Below are positions 23,662 to 36,574 of a stretch of DNA of 64,000 nt, one piece after another. Source of the DNA: Cocos nucifera (taxonomy: Eukaryota; Streptophyta; Magnoliopsida; Arecales; Arecaceae); the NCBI GenBank assembly GCA_006176705.1, contig QRFJ01007046.1, positions 35,179 through 99,178 of the forward strand, read 5' to 3'. Below the pieces are notes generated by a model that saw nothing but the letters and a program-made list of their open reading frames with translations, had not been told where the DNA came from and searched no databases. Both the position numbers and the translations under genes were made by a program. Each line of letters starts with the position of its first letter. Within the stretch, counting starts at the first letter, position 1.

Positions 23662-24583
23662 TATAAGGATTTATGGTGCTCCCAAGTCTTGGGAGGCCAC
23701 GAAAGGAGTCACAGTGTTGGATTCGAAGATTTTAGAGGCTTGGTTAGTGCTTCGAAGACCTAGGATTCAAAGTGAAGCAAGAAACCAAAATCGAAGAATC
23801 AAGACTGCAAAAAGGAGATTTTCTACAGGTTAGCCGACTTAGTCCAAAACTAGGTCGACTAAGTCTCAATGCACAGGCAAAATAGAGAGCTACACATTCA
23901 GGATTGCTGGCATGGCACAGAACTAGGCTGGCTCAGTTTTACATAAAACTGACCTAGTGGAACTTAGCCAGCTCAGTGCTGAGACTGAGCCGGCTCAGTG
24001 TGTGAAAAAAGTTACGTGAGGGTCTATTTTGGGCTAGGGTCTAGGTTGATCCTAGGGGTCTTAAAACCTGGTTTGAGAGATCTTAAGGGGGCTAACTCAT
24101 ATATGGGTCGAGTCTAGATCTAGAGGATGAGAGCATAGGAGACATGGGTGTACATGGGCTCGATGAGTGCTTTCATGTATTGGATTAGCCAGAGGAGTTT
24201 TTGGTCAGGCCTAATGGCTATGTATAAATACATAGGTTGTATTAGGGTTTAATAATGCAGTGGAATACAGATCTTTTCTCCCTCAACTCTCTTCTTCTCT
24301 TCTTTTTAGAGTTGCCGTCCTAGGATTCTTGAAGAAGCCCTAGAGAAGGAGGGTCTCCCTCAAGCCCAAGAAGGGAGGCGCTCCATCACAGATCCAAGAT
24401 GGAGGATTGGTGGTTTGCTGCCCATAGAGAATGTCATAGGTTTCTTCAAGTCCATACTAAATATCAAGGGCTTCCGCAACATGGTATCGATGCTTGTGAT
24501 GTAAAGGATGATTGGCATTCGAATGATATCATGGGTCTACAATTTGGTATCAGAGATGCCTAGGACATTGTGGAACATCAATA
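23662..24583 (+). repeat. 3' LTR of the non-autonomous element
   Basis: Starts tataaggatttatgg, preceded by the purine-rich acgtggagat, and ends atcaata. It aligns to the 5' LTR throughout with scattered substitutions and a shorter run of the gagccggctc repeats. Confidence 0.85.
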
Positions 24584-25719
24584 ACTTCGACTTCCACTCC
24601 CACCTTTCGTAGTTGCCCTCTTTCGCTTTCTGATCATCTTCCTAGCTTCCATAGTACCAAACTTCTTTAGGTTCGTGATTAGATTTCTTTTTCTCTACCA
24701 TCTGGCTGAAGTTCATCCAATCGTCTTTCTCTTTAGAAATTTCTATACCTTCAAACACCATCGTTCCACGAAGGATTGGTGGTACTTCTTCCTCCAGTTT
24801 AGCAAGAAGGAGCTTCTGAAAGATGCTCCTTCTTTCATTCACAACTAAAAGAAAAGGTACTTCTTTGTGCACTGTCTGACCTTGGTGCTGGATCTCCCTT
24901 CTTGGGGCTTTCTTAGAAAATTGGTGCACTGAGCTCCTAGTTTAGATAGAGTTGACCTCGATTCTTCTAATAAACTCAAAACATATCGAGCTCCTCTCCT
25001 TCCCGACCTTCTAAAAGAGCAGACTCTATTCAACCTGGGTTTGAGCCCTCTTGATCCTGCTAGTATACCTTTTACTTCCCAAACTATTATGAGATTGTAG
25101 ATGCATTTTTGCTAATTGTAACTTTTCTTTGTTACAGAGATGGATACTGAAGCTACAAAGATGCTCACCAAGGGCCTCTATGCATAGAAGAGGAAAGGGA
25201 AGGCCCTGGATGAATGCTCAAAAAGAGCAAAAGTTGGTACCCTGAGCTACGCGGCTCTAGTCGTCCTTACGACCTCCACCAAAGTCGCCCCAGATGCTGA
25301 AGCTCCTCTCGTTACCAAGGTTGACACCACTAGTGCGAACTCCATGCCTCTTATATCCTCGAGCCCCCATGCAGGAGAACTAGTCTCGGAGCCCCCCATC
25401 AAAAGAGAAAAGGAGGATGACAAGAAGAAAAAAAAGAAGTCGGCTATCGTAAAGATAGTCCACAAGGCTCGTCCAAGCGAGCCAAGTGACGGCGGCGATG
25501 ATCTAGGAGAAGATCCCATCAAAAATCTGAAGACCATCCAGGACTTAACCGACAAGTTTACCATGCCCGAGGTGGTGGACCACATGGCCGACTTTGACCA
25601 GACATAGTTCATCTAGAGTTCCCTCGGAACCTTCTTGAAGGTGACTGCTTTATTATATTTTCTTTTACATTTTCTCTCTTTTTTCTTCTATCTTAGCATC
25701 ACTCACCTATGGTAGTCGG
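24584..25719 (+). pseudogene. Antisense ORF of the gypsy element (PF04195-like), segment 2
   Basis: It continues segment 1 with LPLPPFVVALFRFL, then VPNFFRFVIRFLFLYHLAEV, LFRNFYTFKHH and WWYFFLQFSKK, the core of the PF04195 family. An intron is inferred at about 25070-25138 (GTATACC to TTACAG), after which MDTEATKMLTKG opens a Lys/Glu-rich, low-complexity region (KKKKKKS, 25420-25440) and a helical end (LTDKFTMPEVVDHMADF). A second intron (about 25640-25714, GTGACT to GTAG) ends five bases before the copia insertion. Stops at 25186 and 25605 show decay. The short minus-strand ORFs here are shadows. Confidence 0.7.
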
Positions 25720-28190
25720 TATTGAAAAATGTGTCCCAAAGCTAATCATCAATCTATTGATGGTTGAGCTATTTTATATTTGTAATTGATTCATTAATAA
25801 ATAAAATATATTTTTGGTATTTTTTATCATAAGTATTCATCTTCTAACGAACTCCATTATTATGATGATGTCCTTAGGACTATTTAGCTTCGATAAAGAG
25901 AGAATTTTCGATTAGCCTTTAAATTTGTTCATGATCAAATGATAGGCTGTTAATAAGGATGACAGCATCTATCGAGCATAGGTCATTGTATGCCATATAG
26001 GTTGGTTGTCCTCTTAACCAAAGAGTGTGAAGACACTGGTATGACATATAAGTGAGATGTATAGGTACATTGTCATTGAACGTGACCAACTCCAAAGCAT
26101 TGTGCTATTGAGAATGTCTTTGATGGGATATAGGTATAAGTATCCCTTTGATCTGAGATCATCTCAGTGATCTGCAAGCAACTCACTGTGCTTTAGGATC
26201 GGACTAACTGAATTTCTAATTCAGTAATGGAAGGCTCCTGAGCACAGTCAAGTACTTGTAAAATTAGAGTGTGATCAAGATGGGATTGACCACTCCAAAA
26301 GTTGGAGAAGAATGTATCACTGTACTTCAATATAGCAAAACCTTAGCCAAGGTAATCCATCAGATAGATTTGATATTTTGAAATACAATATGGACAACCT
26401 GATCAGAGTTAATATCTGAACTTTGAGGTATCCTATGAACATTTTGGTCAAAGGGATGAATTATATGGAAACTATATCCACATGGGTTCTAAGGATGTTG
26501 TTCTACACATCGACCTATCTGACGGTCGGATACCATTACTAGATGATCATTTTGATTGATATAGAAATCTATTTTTATGCTACCAACTTAAGTTCAGATC
26601 TATGAGATCACACACATTAGAGCTCATGATCTGATCGGATGGTTGATCAATGATTAAGAATCATTCTAGGGTTAAACAATCAATATGATTAGTATTTAAC
26701 CTAGTGCAAGTGTTGTAGGAGGATTGATTAGCAATTAGATTGCTAATTAGCTTTATTTGATTAAGCCGAAGGGATGAGATTAAGTTTAATTAAATATAAT
26801 TTAATGAAATTTGATTTGGGCTTGATTGGATCAAGTCTAATTGACTTATTGGATAAGCCAAGTGCAAGGAAGAACTAGTCCTAGTCTAACTAGGACTCGG
26901 ATCAACCCAATTTTTTAATTTAATTAAAAAATTAAATTAAAATTAAATCTAATTTAATTAATCTTTAAATAGGTTAGGGCTTTATTTAATTGAGTTGGTT
27001 TACTCTTGATTTGATTTGGTTAAAAGACCTTGTTTGACCTAGTCAAAATAGGAGTCCTAGTGTGACTAGGACTCCCTAACCTTGCGCCACCTTAGCCCAC
27101 GCCCCCCACACCCATTTTTCTTTATTTTGTGTGTGAGATCTCCTCTCCCTATTCATCATGCATGCCTCTCTCTCCCTCCTTTTCTCATAAGGTAATTTGT
27201 TGGAAGACCAAGTCAAAAGGGGAGTTAGTTTTGCTTTAGGATTCTATGAGATAGAATCCTTGTTGACCAAATCTTCTCTCCCTTGTGTTCCACCCCCTCT
27301 CCTTTTTTTTTTTTGCACTATTTCCATGGTGAGAAAGGAGAATTTTATGCATTCTCCCTTGCTGGATTCATAAAAAAAATCAGAGGGGCACCCAACAACC
27401 ACTTGTCAAACCTAGTCCTGCCTTATCTAGTTTTTGACCTAGACAAGGACTCTTCTTTTTTTTATAAATTTTGGATGAATTTTGGCCTAATTTTTCTATG
27501 GAATATAGAGCTTTGAGAGAGGTTTAGGGTGTATAAAAATTAGAGAAAGAGGGTCCTTGTGCATGGGGATTCCATGGGCACCAAACTAGGTGTCTAGGTG
27601 AAAGAAAAGAGAAGAAGAAGAGGGTCTTCTTCTAGGGCTGTTTTATTCTTCATCTCTCCTTCTTCTTTCGAGTTTTTTTCTGAGACAGTCTCAGATCAAA
27701 AAACTCTTCTCTTTCTTCTCATATTTTGAAGAGTCCAAGTTTTGAAGAAGGGAGCATCAGATCGACCATCGAAAAAGGATCAGCATGGTACTAGCATGTT
27801 GTACTGATTTTCTGCATCGAACTTCATATCAGAGTTCGTAGGCTTGTGTGGATGACTCCTAGAGAGCAGATGCATATATGGCTCATGACTTCATCCTCAA
27901 GCTTGGATCAAAAAGTTAGAATGCCTAACTTGCACAGATAATAGATCTGATCTATTGATTTCATACCAGCATTAGATGTAGTATAGATCTAGGTTGATGT
28001 GATCAACCTTTCCTTCTCCTTTATGTTTTCAATTTCTGATTTAATATCATATCTTGATCATATAATAGATCTAAGATCTAGATATTTATATATTTATTTA
28101 AATAAATATTTAATTTATTTAAGTCTTTCGCTATTTGATCTTGAAAAAGTTTCAAGATCTATTCGTGAAATCCTAGATCTGGTTCCTTCA
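25720..28190 (+). repeat. 5' LTR of the plus-strand copia element
   Basis: Starts tattgaaaaatg and ends ggttccttca. It aligns to 34081-36574 throughout at roughly 90% by eye. The ORFs at 27283 and 27999 lie inside it and are not genes. Confidence 0.9.
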
Positions 28191-28192
28191 AT

Positions 28193-28205
28193 TGGTATCA
28201 GAGCC
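28193..28205 (+). other. Primer-binding site, initiator-Met tRNA
   Basis: tggtatcagagcc two bases after the LTR end, complementary to the 3' end of plant initiator methionine tRNA. Confidence 0.9.
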
Positions 28206-30094
28206 TAGGTTCTTATTACATGATTTTTATGTATATTTAGATTAGATCTAATTTATAATCTAATTATTAAATCTAAAATTAAAAATCTAGATCTCGCAAA
28301 CTGCCATAAGGTTGTACTACTATAAGGTTTACCCCTTACAGTGAAAAAATTATCCTAATTTATGATGATCTGACTCTAATCATAAATTTATTAGATTTAA
28401 TTTAATTTTATTTATAATTTAATAGATTTAAAATAGTTTTAAATTTAAAATAAAATATTTTAGATTGTACGGACTGCCATAAGGTTGTCTTGCTATAAGG
28501 TCTATCCCTTACAGTGGAAAGGTTGTCCCAGTACGTGCTGATCTAAAGTATTGATCATAAAATTTTATATTAGATCTAAAAAATTTTATGATTTAATTAA
28601 AAATATTTTATTATAATTTTAATCATCATAAATATGTTAGATTTGATCTATGAAGATTTATGATTGATTATTATTAAAACTATTTCAATTACATGAACCT
28701 GTTTAGATTAGATCTAAAATAGTTTCACGTTTATTTTACTTGCATATTGATTATGAATCAAACATGCAACTTGATTGATAGAACCATGTTATAAAAATAT
28801 TTTACAAACATGAAAATTATTTTCAGAAAGCCAAACCCCAACCCTCAGTCCAAAACTTAACTAAGAATTAAGAAGTTTGATTAGGTTCTAGGATTATAAA
28901 TTAAAGATCCTATGACACGAATCATAACACATTGGGTTAATGGGTTAGTAGAGATTAGGTCCATTAATTGGGTTAGACCTAAGGTTAGATTAAAGGATGG
29001 ACTTAATTAGAGAATTGACTAAATTTAATTAATTATTATCTTAGATTAGATCAAGGATTCTCTAGATCAATTACAATAGTTGTAGTTGGTCAAGTCCATG
29101 TCTTTAACAAGAACCTAATGGACTTGATTCTTAGCTAAGATGTCTAGCTCGAACTGTTAGGTTGATCTAATCAAGACTAATTAAATCAGTTGGTGTCTAA
29201 GATAAGTTTAGCACATACGATTGGTGGTTTTTAATTGGCAGCCCACTTACCTGGCCATTTTCAATGGTGTCTAAGGCAAGCTTTAGCAGACCCTTCCACC
29301 GATCTCACTTACCTAGCCTTCTTGGCGAGATTGAGTTTTGATCAGATCACTTGACAATTTGAGTTGACCTATGTCAGCTAGGTAAATCAGTATGACTGAT
29401 TTAGGTGCTCCTAGACCAGCCTATTAGTAGTCTTCCTTAAGCTAACTTGGTGAAGCCAGTAGGAGGATCATGACAAGCTGGTTAATCTGACATACTCACT
29501 TCTATAAATAAATTTTTTAAAATTATTAGATCTCTAAAATAAAATAGTTATATAATAACTAGATCATAGCCTTCCATTAAAGTGGATGATAATAGATCCA
29601 TCAGTTGGATAATCATTGGAGGCCTAAAGGCCTGGTGCTTATCGATTGATGGAATTATCATTCATTATATGATCTCTTGGATACATCTTTCTAAATGATG
29701 GTCAGGTGGCCCAACCAAAGTTGGGCCTTATCATTCATTGGTTAGATGGGCCAAGTATGGTCACATTAATGGTTGGACCTAACTAGACCCTTTTCTGAGA
29801 AGGCCAAAGCCAACTGATTAGGGGCTGGGGCAAAATTTAATTACTAAAAGTTATTTGAAAAAATAATTGGTTATAAACCTATCCTTAGATATATATGGAT
29901 GGGCCAACCAAAGTTGGACTCGTGTATAGTCTATGTGGATTCTAGTATCCACTAAGAAATTATGATAATTTCTCGAATTGGAGGTAGAGGCTATCAATTC
30001 GAATAAATAGTAAAAAAATCTTTTGATTAAAGTCCAAATCTTTAGGTTTAATGAATCAATTACTAATTAGGTTATATTTTTTCTTTATGTAGAT
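28206..30094 (+). other. Long untranslated leader of the plus-strand copia element
   Basis: About 1.9 kb lie between the primer site and gag with no ORF. A stretch with ctgccataaggttgt...ctataaggt and ccccttacagtg occurs twice, at about 28301-28375 and 28470-28545, with self-complementary parts (ataaggt/ccttac). Leaders of retroelements carry packaging and dimer signals, so a structured RNA is plausible but not shown. The same leader, diverged, is present in the minus-strand element (47.2-48.97 kb) and in the relic at 1-1080. Confidence 0.5.
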
Positions 30095-30962
30095 ATGGCC
30101 ACTTTCTTTTTGCTTCGATCATTATTGGATAATAATAAGTTGGTGGGATCCAACTTTGGTAGCTGGTATCGAAAGTTGAAGATAGTCCTGGAGCATAAAT
30201 GGATCCTATATGTGCTGACAGATCCTGCACCTGAGGAGCCAACTGTCAATGCACATGGAACAGTCAGAGACACTTATCAGAAGTGGCTTAGTGATTGGAC
30301 CACGATGTGCTACATCATGCTAGCTGCTATGAGCGATGAGTTTAGTCATAGATTTGAGATGGCTCAGCCAAAGGACATGCTTTAAGTGTTGGAGGATTCC
30401 TTTGGCACACCTGATGATGTGGAGAGGCACATGACTAGTTGTGCCATCTTCAATGCTAGAATGCGGGATGGTGCCTCTATCACTGATCATGTATTATACA
30501 TGATCGAGTTGATAGAGCAATTGAGCAAGCTCGGCTTTTCCTCACATAAACAGCTTGGGAAAGATGCAATATTGAACTCATTGCCCAACTCGTTTCTCCC
30601 ATTCCTTACTCATTTCAAAATGACAAAGCCTAAAGTAGACTACCATGGGTTACTAGGATTACTTCAGAAATTTGAGAAGGATCACCAACTCCACAAACAG
30701 TCGATGAACTTAGTGGGAGGTTCATCTTCTGGCTCTTGACCCTTTAGAAAAGAAAAGAAGAACAAGAAAAAGAAAGCTAAGAAGGTGCAAGTTCAAGCTG
30801 GGATATCTGTGCAGGGCCAAACCAAGAAGATCAAGCTCGATAAGATTCAAACTGAATGCTTCTTTTGCAAGAAGTGGGGGCACTGAAAAAAGAACTGTCC
30901 TCAGTATATTACCTCTCTAGATCCGAACAGGCAAAGAAAGAAGCAAGCTATTGCTGGGCAAG
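30095..30962 (+). pseudogene. Copia gag (capsid and zinc knuckle), broken
   Basis: Starts MATFFLLRSLLDNNKL. The capsid (UBN2/Retrotran_gag_2-like) region follows, with NFGSWYRKLKIVL and WILYVLTDPAPE, then helices to about residue 215 (HGLLGLLQKFEKDHQLH). A Lys-rich linker leads to the zinc knuckle CFFCKKWGH-stop-KKNC at 30857-30898, which keeps the C-C-H-C spacing although a TGA replaces one residue. Other stops at 30383 and 30737. Gag would form the virus-like particle in the cytoplasm. The reading frame continues into protease. Confidence 0.8.
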
Positions 30963-33900
30963 ATATTTATATAATAACTCTTGTAATTTCTCTATTTATG
31001 ATATTACTGACTGGATATTGGATACCGATAGCCCTTGCCATATTTGTAATTCATTGCAGGGGTTGCAGGTCAGTAGGAGATTCGAGTAAGGTGAAAGGTT
31101 CCTAAACATTGGAGATGGAAGACCAATTTCAGTTCTAGCTTTAGAAATTTTGAAACTTGTATTTGAGTCTCATACCGTTGTTCTTAGTGATTGTCACTTC
31201 TGTCCCAATCTTTTTTTAAATATCATTTCTGTAGACCTTCTGGCCAAAAATGATTTTGAAATTTCAATAAAGAAATAAGTTTGTAATATCATTATAAATG
31301 GTGTTACTATTTTCTATGGATATTTGAATAATGGTGTGTATATGCTATCATAACCTATTAACATAGTCTATTCAATTGACAAGCATCCTAGATTAGATAG
31401 TGTGTCAGATATCTACTTATGTCATTGTAGCCTAGGTCACATAAACAAGAAACAGATAGATAAGTTAACTTAAGAGGAAATCTTCGAAGTCAGTGATTGT
31501 GAATTACTTTCAAACTATGAATCCTGTATTCTTGATAAAATGATCAAGTCATCTTTTACTGAAAAAGATGAAAGAGCCACTGAGCTCTTAGGTCTAGTAC
31601 ATACTGATGTATATGGACCAATGAGCATAAGTGCCAAAGGTGGATATGTCTACTTCATTACTTTCACAGATGATCTATCCAGATATGGATATGTCTATCT
31701 GATGAAACATAAGTCAAATTCTTTTGAAATATTCAAACAATTTTGAAGTGAAGTAGAAAAATAAACTAAAAAGAGTATTAAAACTCTTTGATCTGACCGA
31801 GGAGGAGAATATCTTTCTGATGAGTTTCTCACATATTTAGAAGAGAATGGAATTCCCTCCCAATGAACTCCTCCAGAAATACCACAGCATAATGGTGTGT
31901 CTGAAAGAAGGAATCGAACTCTGTTAGACATGGTCCGATCCATGATGGGTTTTGCCAGCTTGCCAATATCCTTCTAGGGATATGCACTTGAATCGACTTG
32001 TTATCTATTAAATAAGGTTCCAAGTAAGTCTATAGTTAAGACTTCATATGAGATATGGATAGGGCGTAAGCTAGTACTTTCACACCTTAGGATTTGGGGG
32101 TGCCTGACTTATGTCAAACGATTAGTTATAGATAAACTTGGACCTAGGTCTGACAAGTGCACATTTATAGGATACCCAAAAGAGACCAAAGAATACTATT
32201 TCTACCATGCTGATGAACAAAAGGTGTTCGTCAACCTTAGGATAATCTTTTTGGAAAAAAAATTTCTTGGTGAAGGAACTGTTGCCTCTAAGGTTGAACT
32301 TAATGAAGTTCAATAGATAGAAAAACCGATACCTATAGCTGAACTAGAATCAGATTTAATTAGATCAAATTTGGATCCCAATATACCTACACCATTAAGG
32401 CGTTCCGATAGAGTACCACATCAGTCGAACAGATACTATGATTTTTTGGTCTGACATGGTGATCCCATCGAACTCGATGAAAATGATGAGGATCCGATTA
32501 CCTATATGGATGCTATGTAGAGACCTGATTTTGAGAAATAGCTTGAGGCCATGAAATTCAAAATGGAGTCCATGAAAATCAATGATGTGTGAACATTGGT
32601 TGATCCACCCAAAGGGGTTAAACCCATTGGGTGTAAATCGATCTTCAATAAGAAGAGGGGTGCAGAAGGAAAGATGGAGATCTATAAAGCCTGTCTAGTT
32701 GCCAAGGGGTGTTGTCAACATTATGGTATTGACTATGATGAGACGTTCTCTCCTATGGTAATGCTTAAGTCCATTCGGATTATGCTTGCAATTGCTGTCC
32801 ATCAGGACTATGAGATCTAACAGATGGATGTGAAGATAGCTTTTCTGAATGGAGAGTTGACCGAAGAGGTGTATATGATACAACCGGACGGGTTCATATT
32901 TACAAACGAGTCCAAGGTGTGCAAACTTCAGAGATCCATTTATGGACTGAAGCAGGCATCTCAAAGTTGGAACATGCATTTTGATAAAGTGATCAAAATG
33001 TATGGCTTCATTAAGAATGGAGAAGAACCCTGCATTTATAAATGGGTAAATGGTCGAGCAGTGGTATTTTTTGTTTTGTACGTGGATGATATTCTCTTAA
33101 TCGGGAATGACATCACTGCACTACAGAGAATAAAAGTCTGATTGTCATCATAGTTCTCCATGAAGGACATGGGTGAAGCATCCTACATCCTAAGGATGAA
33201 GATCTATAGGGATAGATCTAAAAGAATGCTTGGATTATCCTAGTCTACGTACATAGATACTATGCTGAAGAGATTCGGCATGGAAAATTCTAAAAAAGGC
33301 TATCTCCTGATAGACCATGAAATTTCTCTCTCTAAGAAGGATTGTTTGATAACTCTTGAAGAGAGAGAGAGCGTATGAGTAGAGTTGCATATACTTCAAT
33401 AGTGGGATCTATCATGTACATCATGACATGTACGAGACCAGGCATGACATACTCACTAGGAGTACTGAGTAGATACCAGTCTGACCTTGGAGAAAATCAC
33501 TAAAAAGTGGTTAAAGCCATACTTAAGGATTTGAGAAATACTAAGGACCAATGGTTGGTTTATGGCAAGTCAGATCTGAAACTTATGGGATTTATAGACT
33601 CCAACTTTCAATCTGACCATGATGATAGTAGAAGCATGTCGGGATATATCTTTACTCTAAATAATAGAGCCATCTGCTGGAAGAGTTCTAAGCAGCATAC
33701 TATGGCAGACTCTATTTGCGAAGCAGAGTACGTGGCAGTATCAGATGCTGCAAAGAAAGCTGTGTGGCTGAGGAAGTTTATCACTGAGCTTGGAGTAGCA
33801 CCCTTCCTTGATGGTTTGGTCCTGCTCTACTATGACAGCACTGGTGCCATTGCTCAGGCAAAAGAATCAAAGTTACACCAGTGGACGAAGCACATTCTAC

Positions 33901-34067
33901 ACCGCTTTCATCTAGTCCGGGAGATCATGGATCGAGGTGATGTCGACCTTCAGAAGATCAATGAAAAGAAGAACCTGGCCAACTCCTTCACTAAAGTTTT
34001 GGCAATAAAAGAGTTCGACAACCACAAGTCAAAGATGGGTATTAGATACTATGTCAAGTGGCTTTAG
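30963..34067 (+). pseudogene. Copia pol: protease, integrase, reverse transcriptase, RNase H, broken
   Basis: Protease motif WILDTDSP (31012-31035) has Asp in place of the usual Gly after D-T. The integrase zinc-binding start includes LGHINKKQIDKL (about 31430) and the core has VHTDVYGP, TFTDDLSRYGYVYLM, SDRGGEYLS and HNGVSERRNRTLLD, so D, D and E are present. Reverse transcriptase runs from KPIGCKSIFNKK (32620) through MDVKIAFLNGEL, the IYGLKQASQSW block and YVDDILLIGND (YVDD 33079-33090). RNase H (33507-34064) has SDLKLMGFIDSNF, CEAEYVAVSDAAKKAVWL and the end KINEKKNLANSFTK. More than twenty stops and at least two frame changes occur, so it is inactive. The minus-strand ORFs here are shadows. 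Confidence 0.85.
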
Positions 34068-34080
34068 GACAAGTGGGAGT
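34067..34080 (+). other. Polypurine tract of the plus-strand copia element
   Basis: ggacaagtgggagt lies directly before the right LTR; priming of the second DNA strand normally starts here. Confidence 0.75.
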
Positions 34081-36574
34081 TATTGAAAAATGTATTTCAA
34101 AGTCAATCATTAGCCTATTAACGGTTGAGCTACTTTATATTTATAATTAATTTATTAATAAATAAAATATATTTTTGATATTTTTTATCATAAGTATTCA
34201 TCTTCTAACGAACTCCATTATTGTGATGAAGTCATTAGGACTATTTAGCTTTGATAAAGAGAGAATTTATCGATTAGTCCTTAAATTTGTTCATGATCAA
34301 ATGATAGGCTGTTAATAAGGACGATAGCATCTATCGATCATAGGTCACTATATGCTATATAGGTTGGTTATCCTATTAACCAAGGAGTGTGGAGACACTG
34401 GTATGGCATATAGGTGAGATGTATAGGTACATCATCATTGAATGTGACCAACTCTAGAGCATTCTACTGTCGAGAATGTCTCTAGTGGGATATAGGTATA
34501 AGTGTCCCTTTGACCTGAGATCATCTCAGTGACCTACAAGCAACTCACTATGCTTTAGTATCAAACAAATTGAATTTCTAATTTAGTAACAGAAGGCTTC
34601 TGGACATAGTCAAGTACTTGCAAAGTCAAAGTGTGATCAAGATGGAATTGACCACTCCAAGAGTTGGAGAAGAATGTATCACTGTATTTCAATATAGCAA
34701 AATCTTGGTCAGAGTAATCCATCAGATAGATTTGATATTTTGAAATATAATGTGGACAACTTGATTAGAGTTAACAATTGAACTTTGAGGTATCTTACGA
34801 GCATTTTGGTCAAGAGGATGAATTATATGGAAACTATATCTGCATGGGTTCTAAGGATGTTATTCTACGCATTCGACCTATCCGATCGTCGGGTACCATT
34901 GCTAGATGGTCACTTTGATTGGTACAGAAATCTATTTCTGTGGTACCGACTTAGGTTCGGACCTATGACATCACATACAATAGAGCTCACGATCTGATTG
35001 GATAGTTGATCAACGATTAAGAATCATTCTAGGGTTAAACAATCAATACGATTGGTATTTAACCTAGTGCAAGTATTGCAGGAGGATCGATTAGCAATTA
35101 GATTGCTAATTAGCTTAATTTTATTAAGCCAGAGGGTTGAGATTAAGTATAATTAAATATAATTTAATTAGATTTAGTTTGGGCTTGATTGGATCAAGTT
35201 CAATTGACTTATTGGATAAGCCAAGTGCAAGGAAGAACTAGTCCTAGTCTAACTAGGACTCGGGTCAACCCAATTTTCTAATTTGATTAGAAAATTAAAT
35301 TAAAATTAAATATAATTTAATATAATTTAATTAAATCTTTAAATATATTAGGATCTTATTTAATTGAGTTGGTTTACTCTTAATTTTATTTGGTTAAAAG
35401 ACCTTATTTGACCAAGTCAAAACAGGAGTCCTAGTGTGACTAGGACTCCCTAACGTTGCGCCACCTTAGCCCACACCCCCCATGCCCATTTTTTTTTTAT
35501 TTTGTGCATGAGATCTCCTCTCTCCGATCGTCATGCAAGCCCCTCTCTTTCTTCTTTTCTCATAAGGCAATTTGTTGGAAGACCAAGTCAAAAGGGGAGT
35601 TAGTTTTGCTTTAGGATTCTATGAGATAGAATCCTTGTTAACCAAATCTTCTCTCCCTTGTGTGCCGCCCCCTCTCCTATTTTTTCTCCACTATTTTTAT
35701 GGTGATAAAGGATAATTTTATGCATTCTCCCTTGCTAGATTCATAAAAAAATTAGAGGAGGGGCGCCCAAGAGTTGGGCGCCCCAACCACTTGCCAAATC
35801 TAGTCCTGCCTTATCTAGTTTTTGACCTAGACAAGGATTCTTCTTTTTCTATAAATTTTGGATGAATTTTAGTTTGATTTTTTTATAAAATATAGATCTT
35901 TGGGAGAGGTTTGGGGTGTGCAAAAATTATAGGAAGAGGGTCCTTGGGCATGGGAGTTCCATAGGCACCAAACTAGGTGTCTAGGTGAAAGAAAAGAGAA
36001 GAAGAAGAGGGTCTTCTTCTATGGCTGTTTTATTCTTCATCTCTCATCCTTCTTTTGAGTTTTTTCTGAGAGAGTCTCAGATCAAAAACTCTCCTCTTTC
36101 TTCTCATATTTTGGAGAGTCCAAGTTTTGAAGAAGGAAGCGTCGAATCGATCATCGAAGAAGGATCAACATGGTACTAGCATGTTATGCTGATTTCCTGC
36201 ATCAAACTTTAGATCAGAGTTCGTAGGCTCATATGGATGACTCCTAGAGGCTAGATGTGTGTGCGGCTCATGACTTCATCCTCAAACCTGGATCAGCAAG
36301 TTAGAACATCTAGCTTGCATAGGTAATAGATCTAATCTATTAATTTCATACCTGCATTAGATGTAGTATAGATCTAGGTTGATGTGATCAATCTTTTCTT
36401 CTTCTTTATGTTTTTAATTTTTGATTTAATATCATGCCTTGATCATGTAATATATCTTTGATCTAGGTATTTACATATTTATTTAAATAAATATTTAATT
36501 TATTTAAGTCTTTCGCTGCCTGATCCTGAAAAGTTTCAAGATCTATCCATGAAATCTTAGATTGGGTTCCTTCA
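34081..36574 (+). repeat. 3' LTR of the plus-strand copia element
   Basis: Starts tattgaaaaatg and ends ggttccttca. It keeps a gggcgcccaa...ttgggcgccc hairpin at 35761-35783 that is mostly lost in the 5' LTR. Confidence 0.9.

Larger units (their letters stand above)
21068..24583 (+). mobile_element. Non-autonomous LTR retrotransposon (LARD/TRIM-like), 3.5 kb
   Basis: Direct LTRs (21068-22020 and 23662-24583), a primer-binding site for initiator-Met tRNA directly after the left LTR, and a 5-bp target duplication define a full element. The 1.64-kb interior shows no gag, protease, integrase or reverse transcriptase; ORFs such as 22039-22392 (minus) have no domain. It must have used enzymes from another element. 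It contains a near-100-bp duplication (22299-22395 and 22652-22750). Being inside the gypsy element, it is younger than it. Confidence 0.85.
25720..36574 (+). mobile_element. Ty1/copia retrotransposon, plus strand, full outline, inactive
   Basis: LTRs of about 2.5 kb at 25720-28190 and 34081-36574, an initiator-Met primer-binding site, gag and pol in copia order (PR-INT-RT-RH), a polypurine tract before the right LTR, and flanking gtcgg/atcgg (four of five bases the same). Both LTRs start tattg rather than tgttg. Stops and frameshifts are spread over gag-pol. It interrupts the antisense ORF of the gypsy element. The gag start and RH end look Tork/Angela-like, but the lineage is not settled. 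Confidence 0.9.

Noticed and set aside
24642..25033. Minus-strand ORFs of 62-95 residues
   Set aside because: Shadows of the plus-strand PF04195-like antisense gene, which explains the sequence better.
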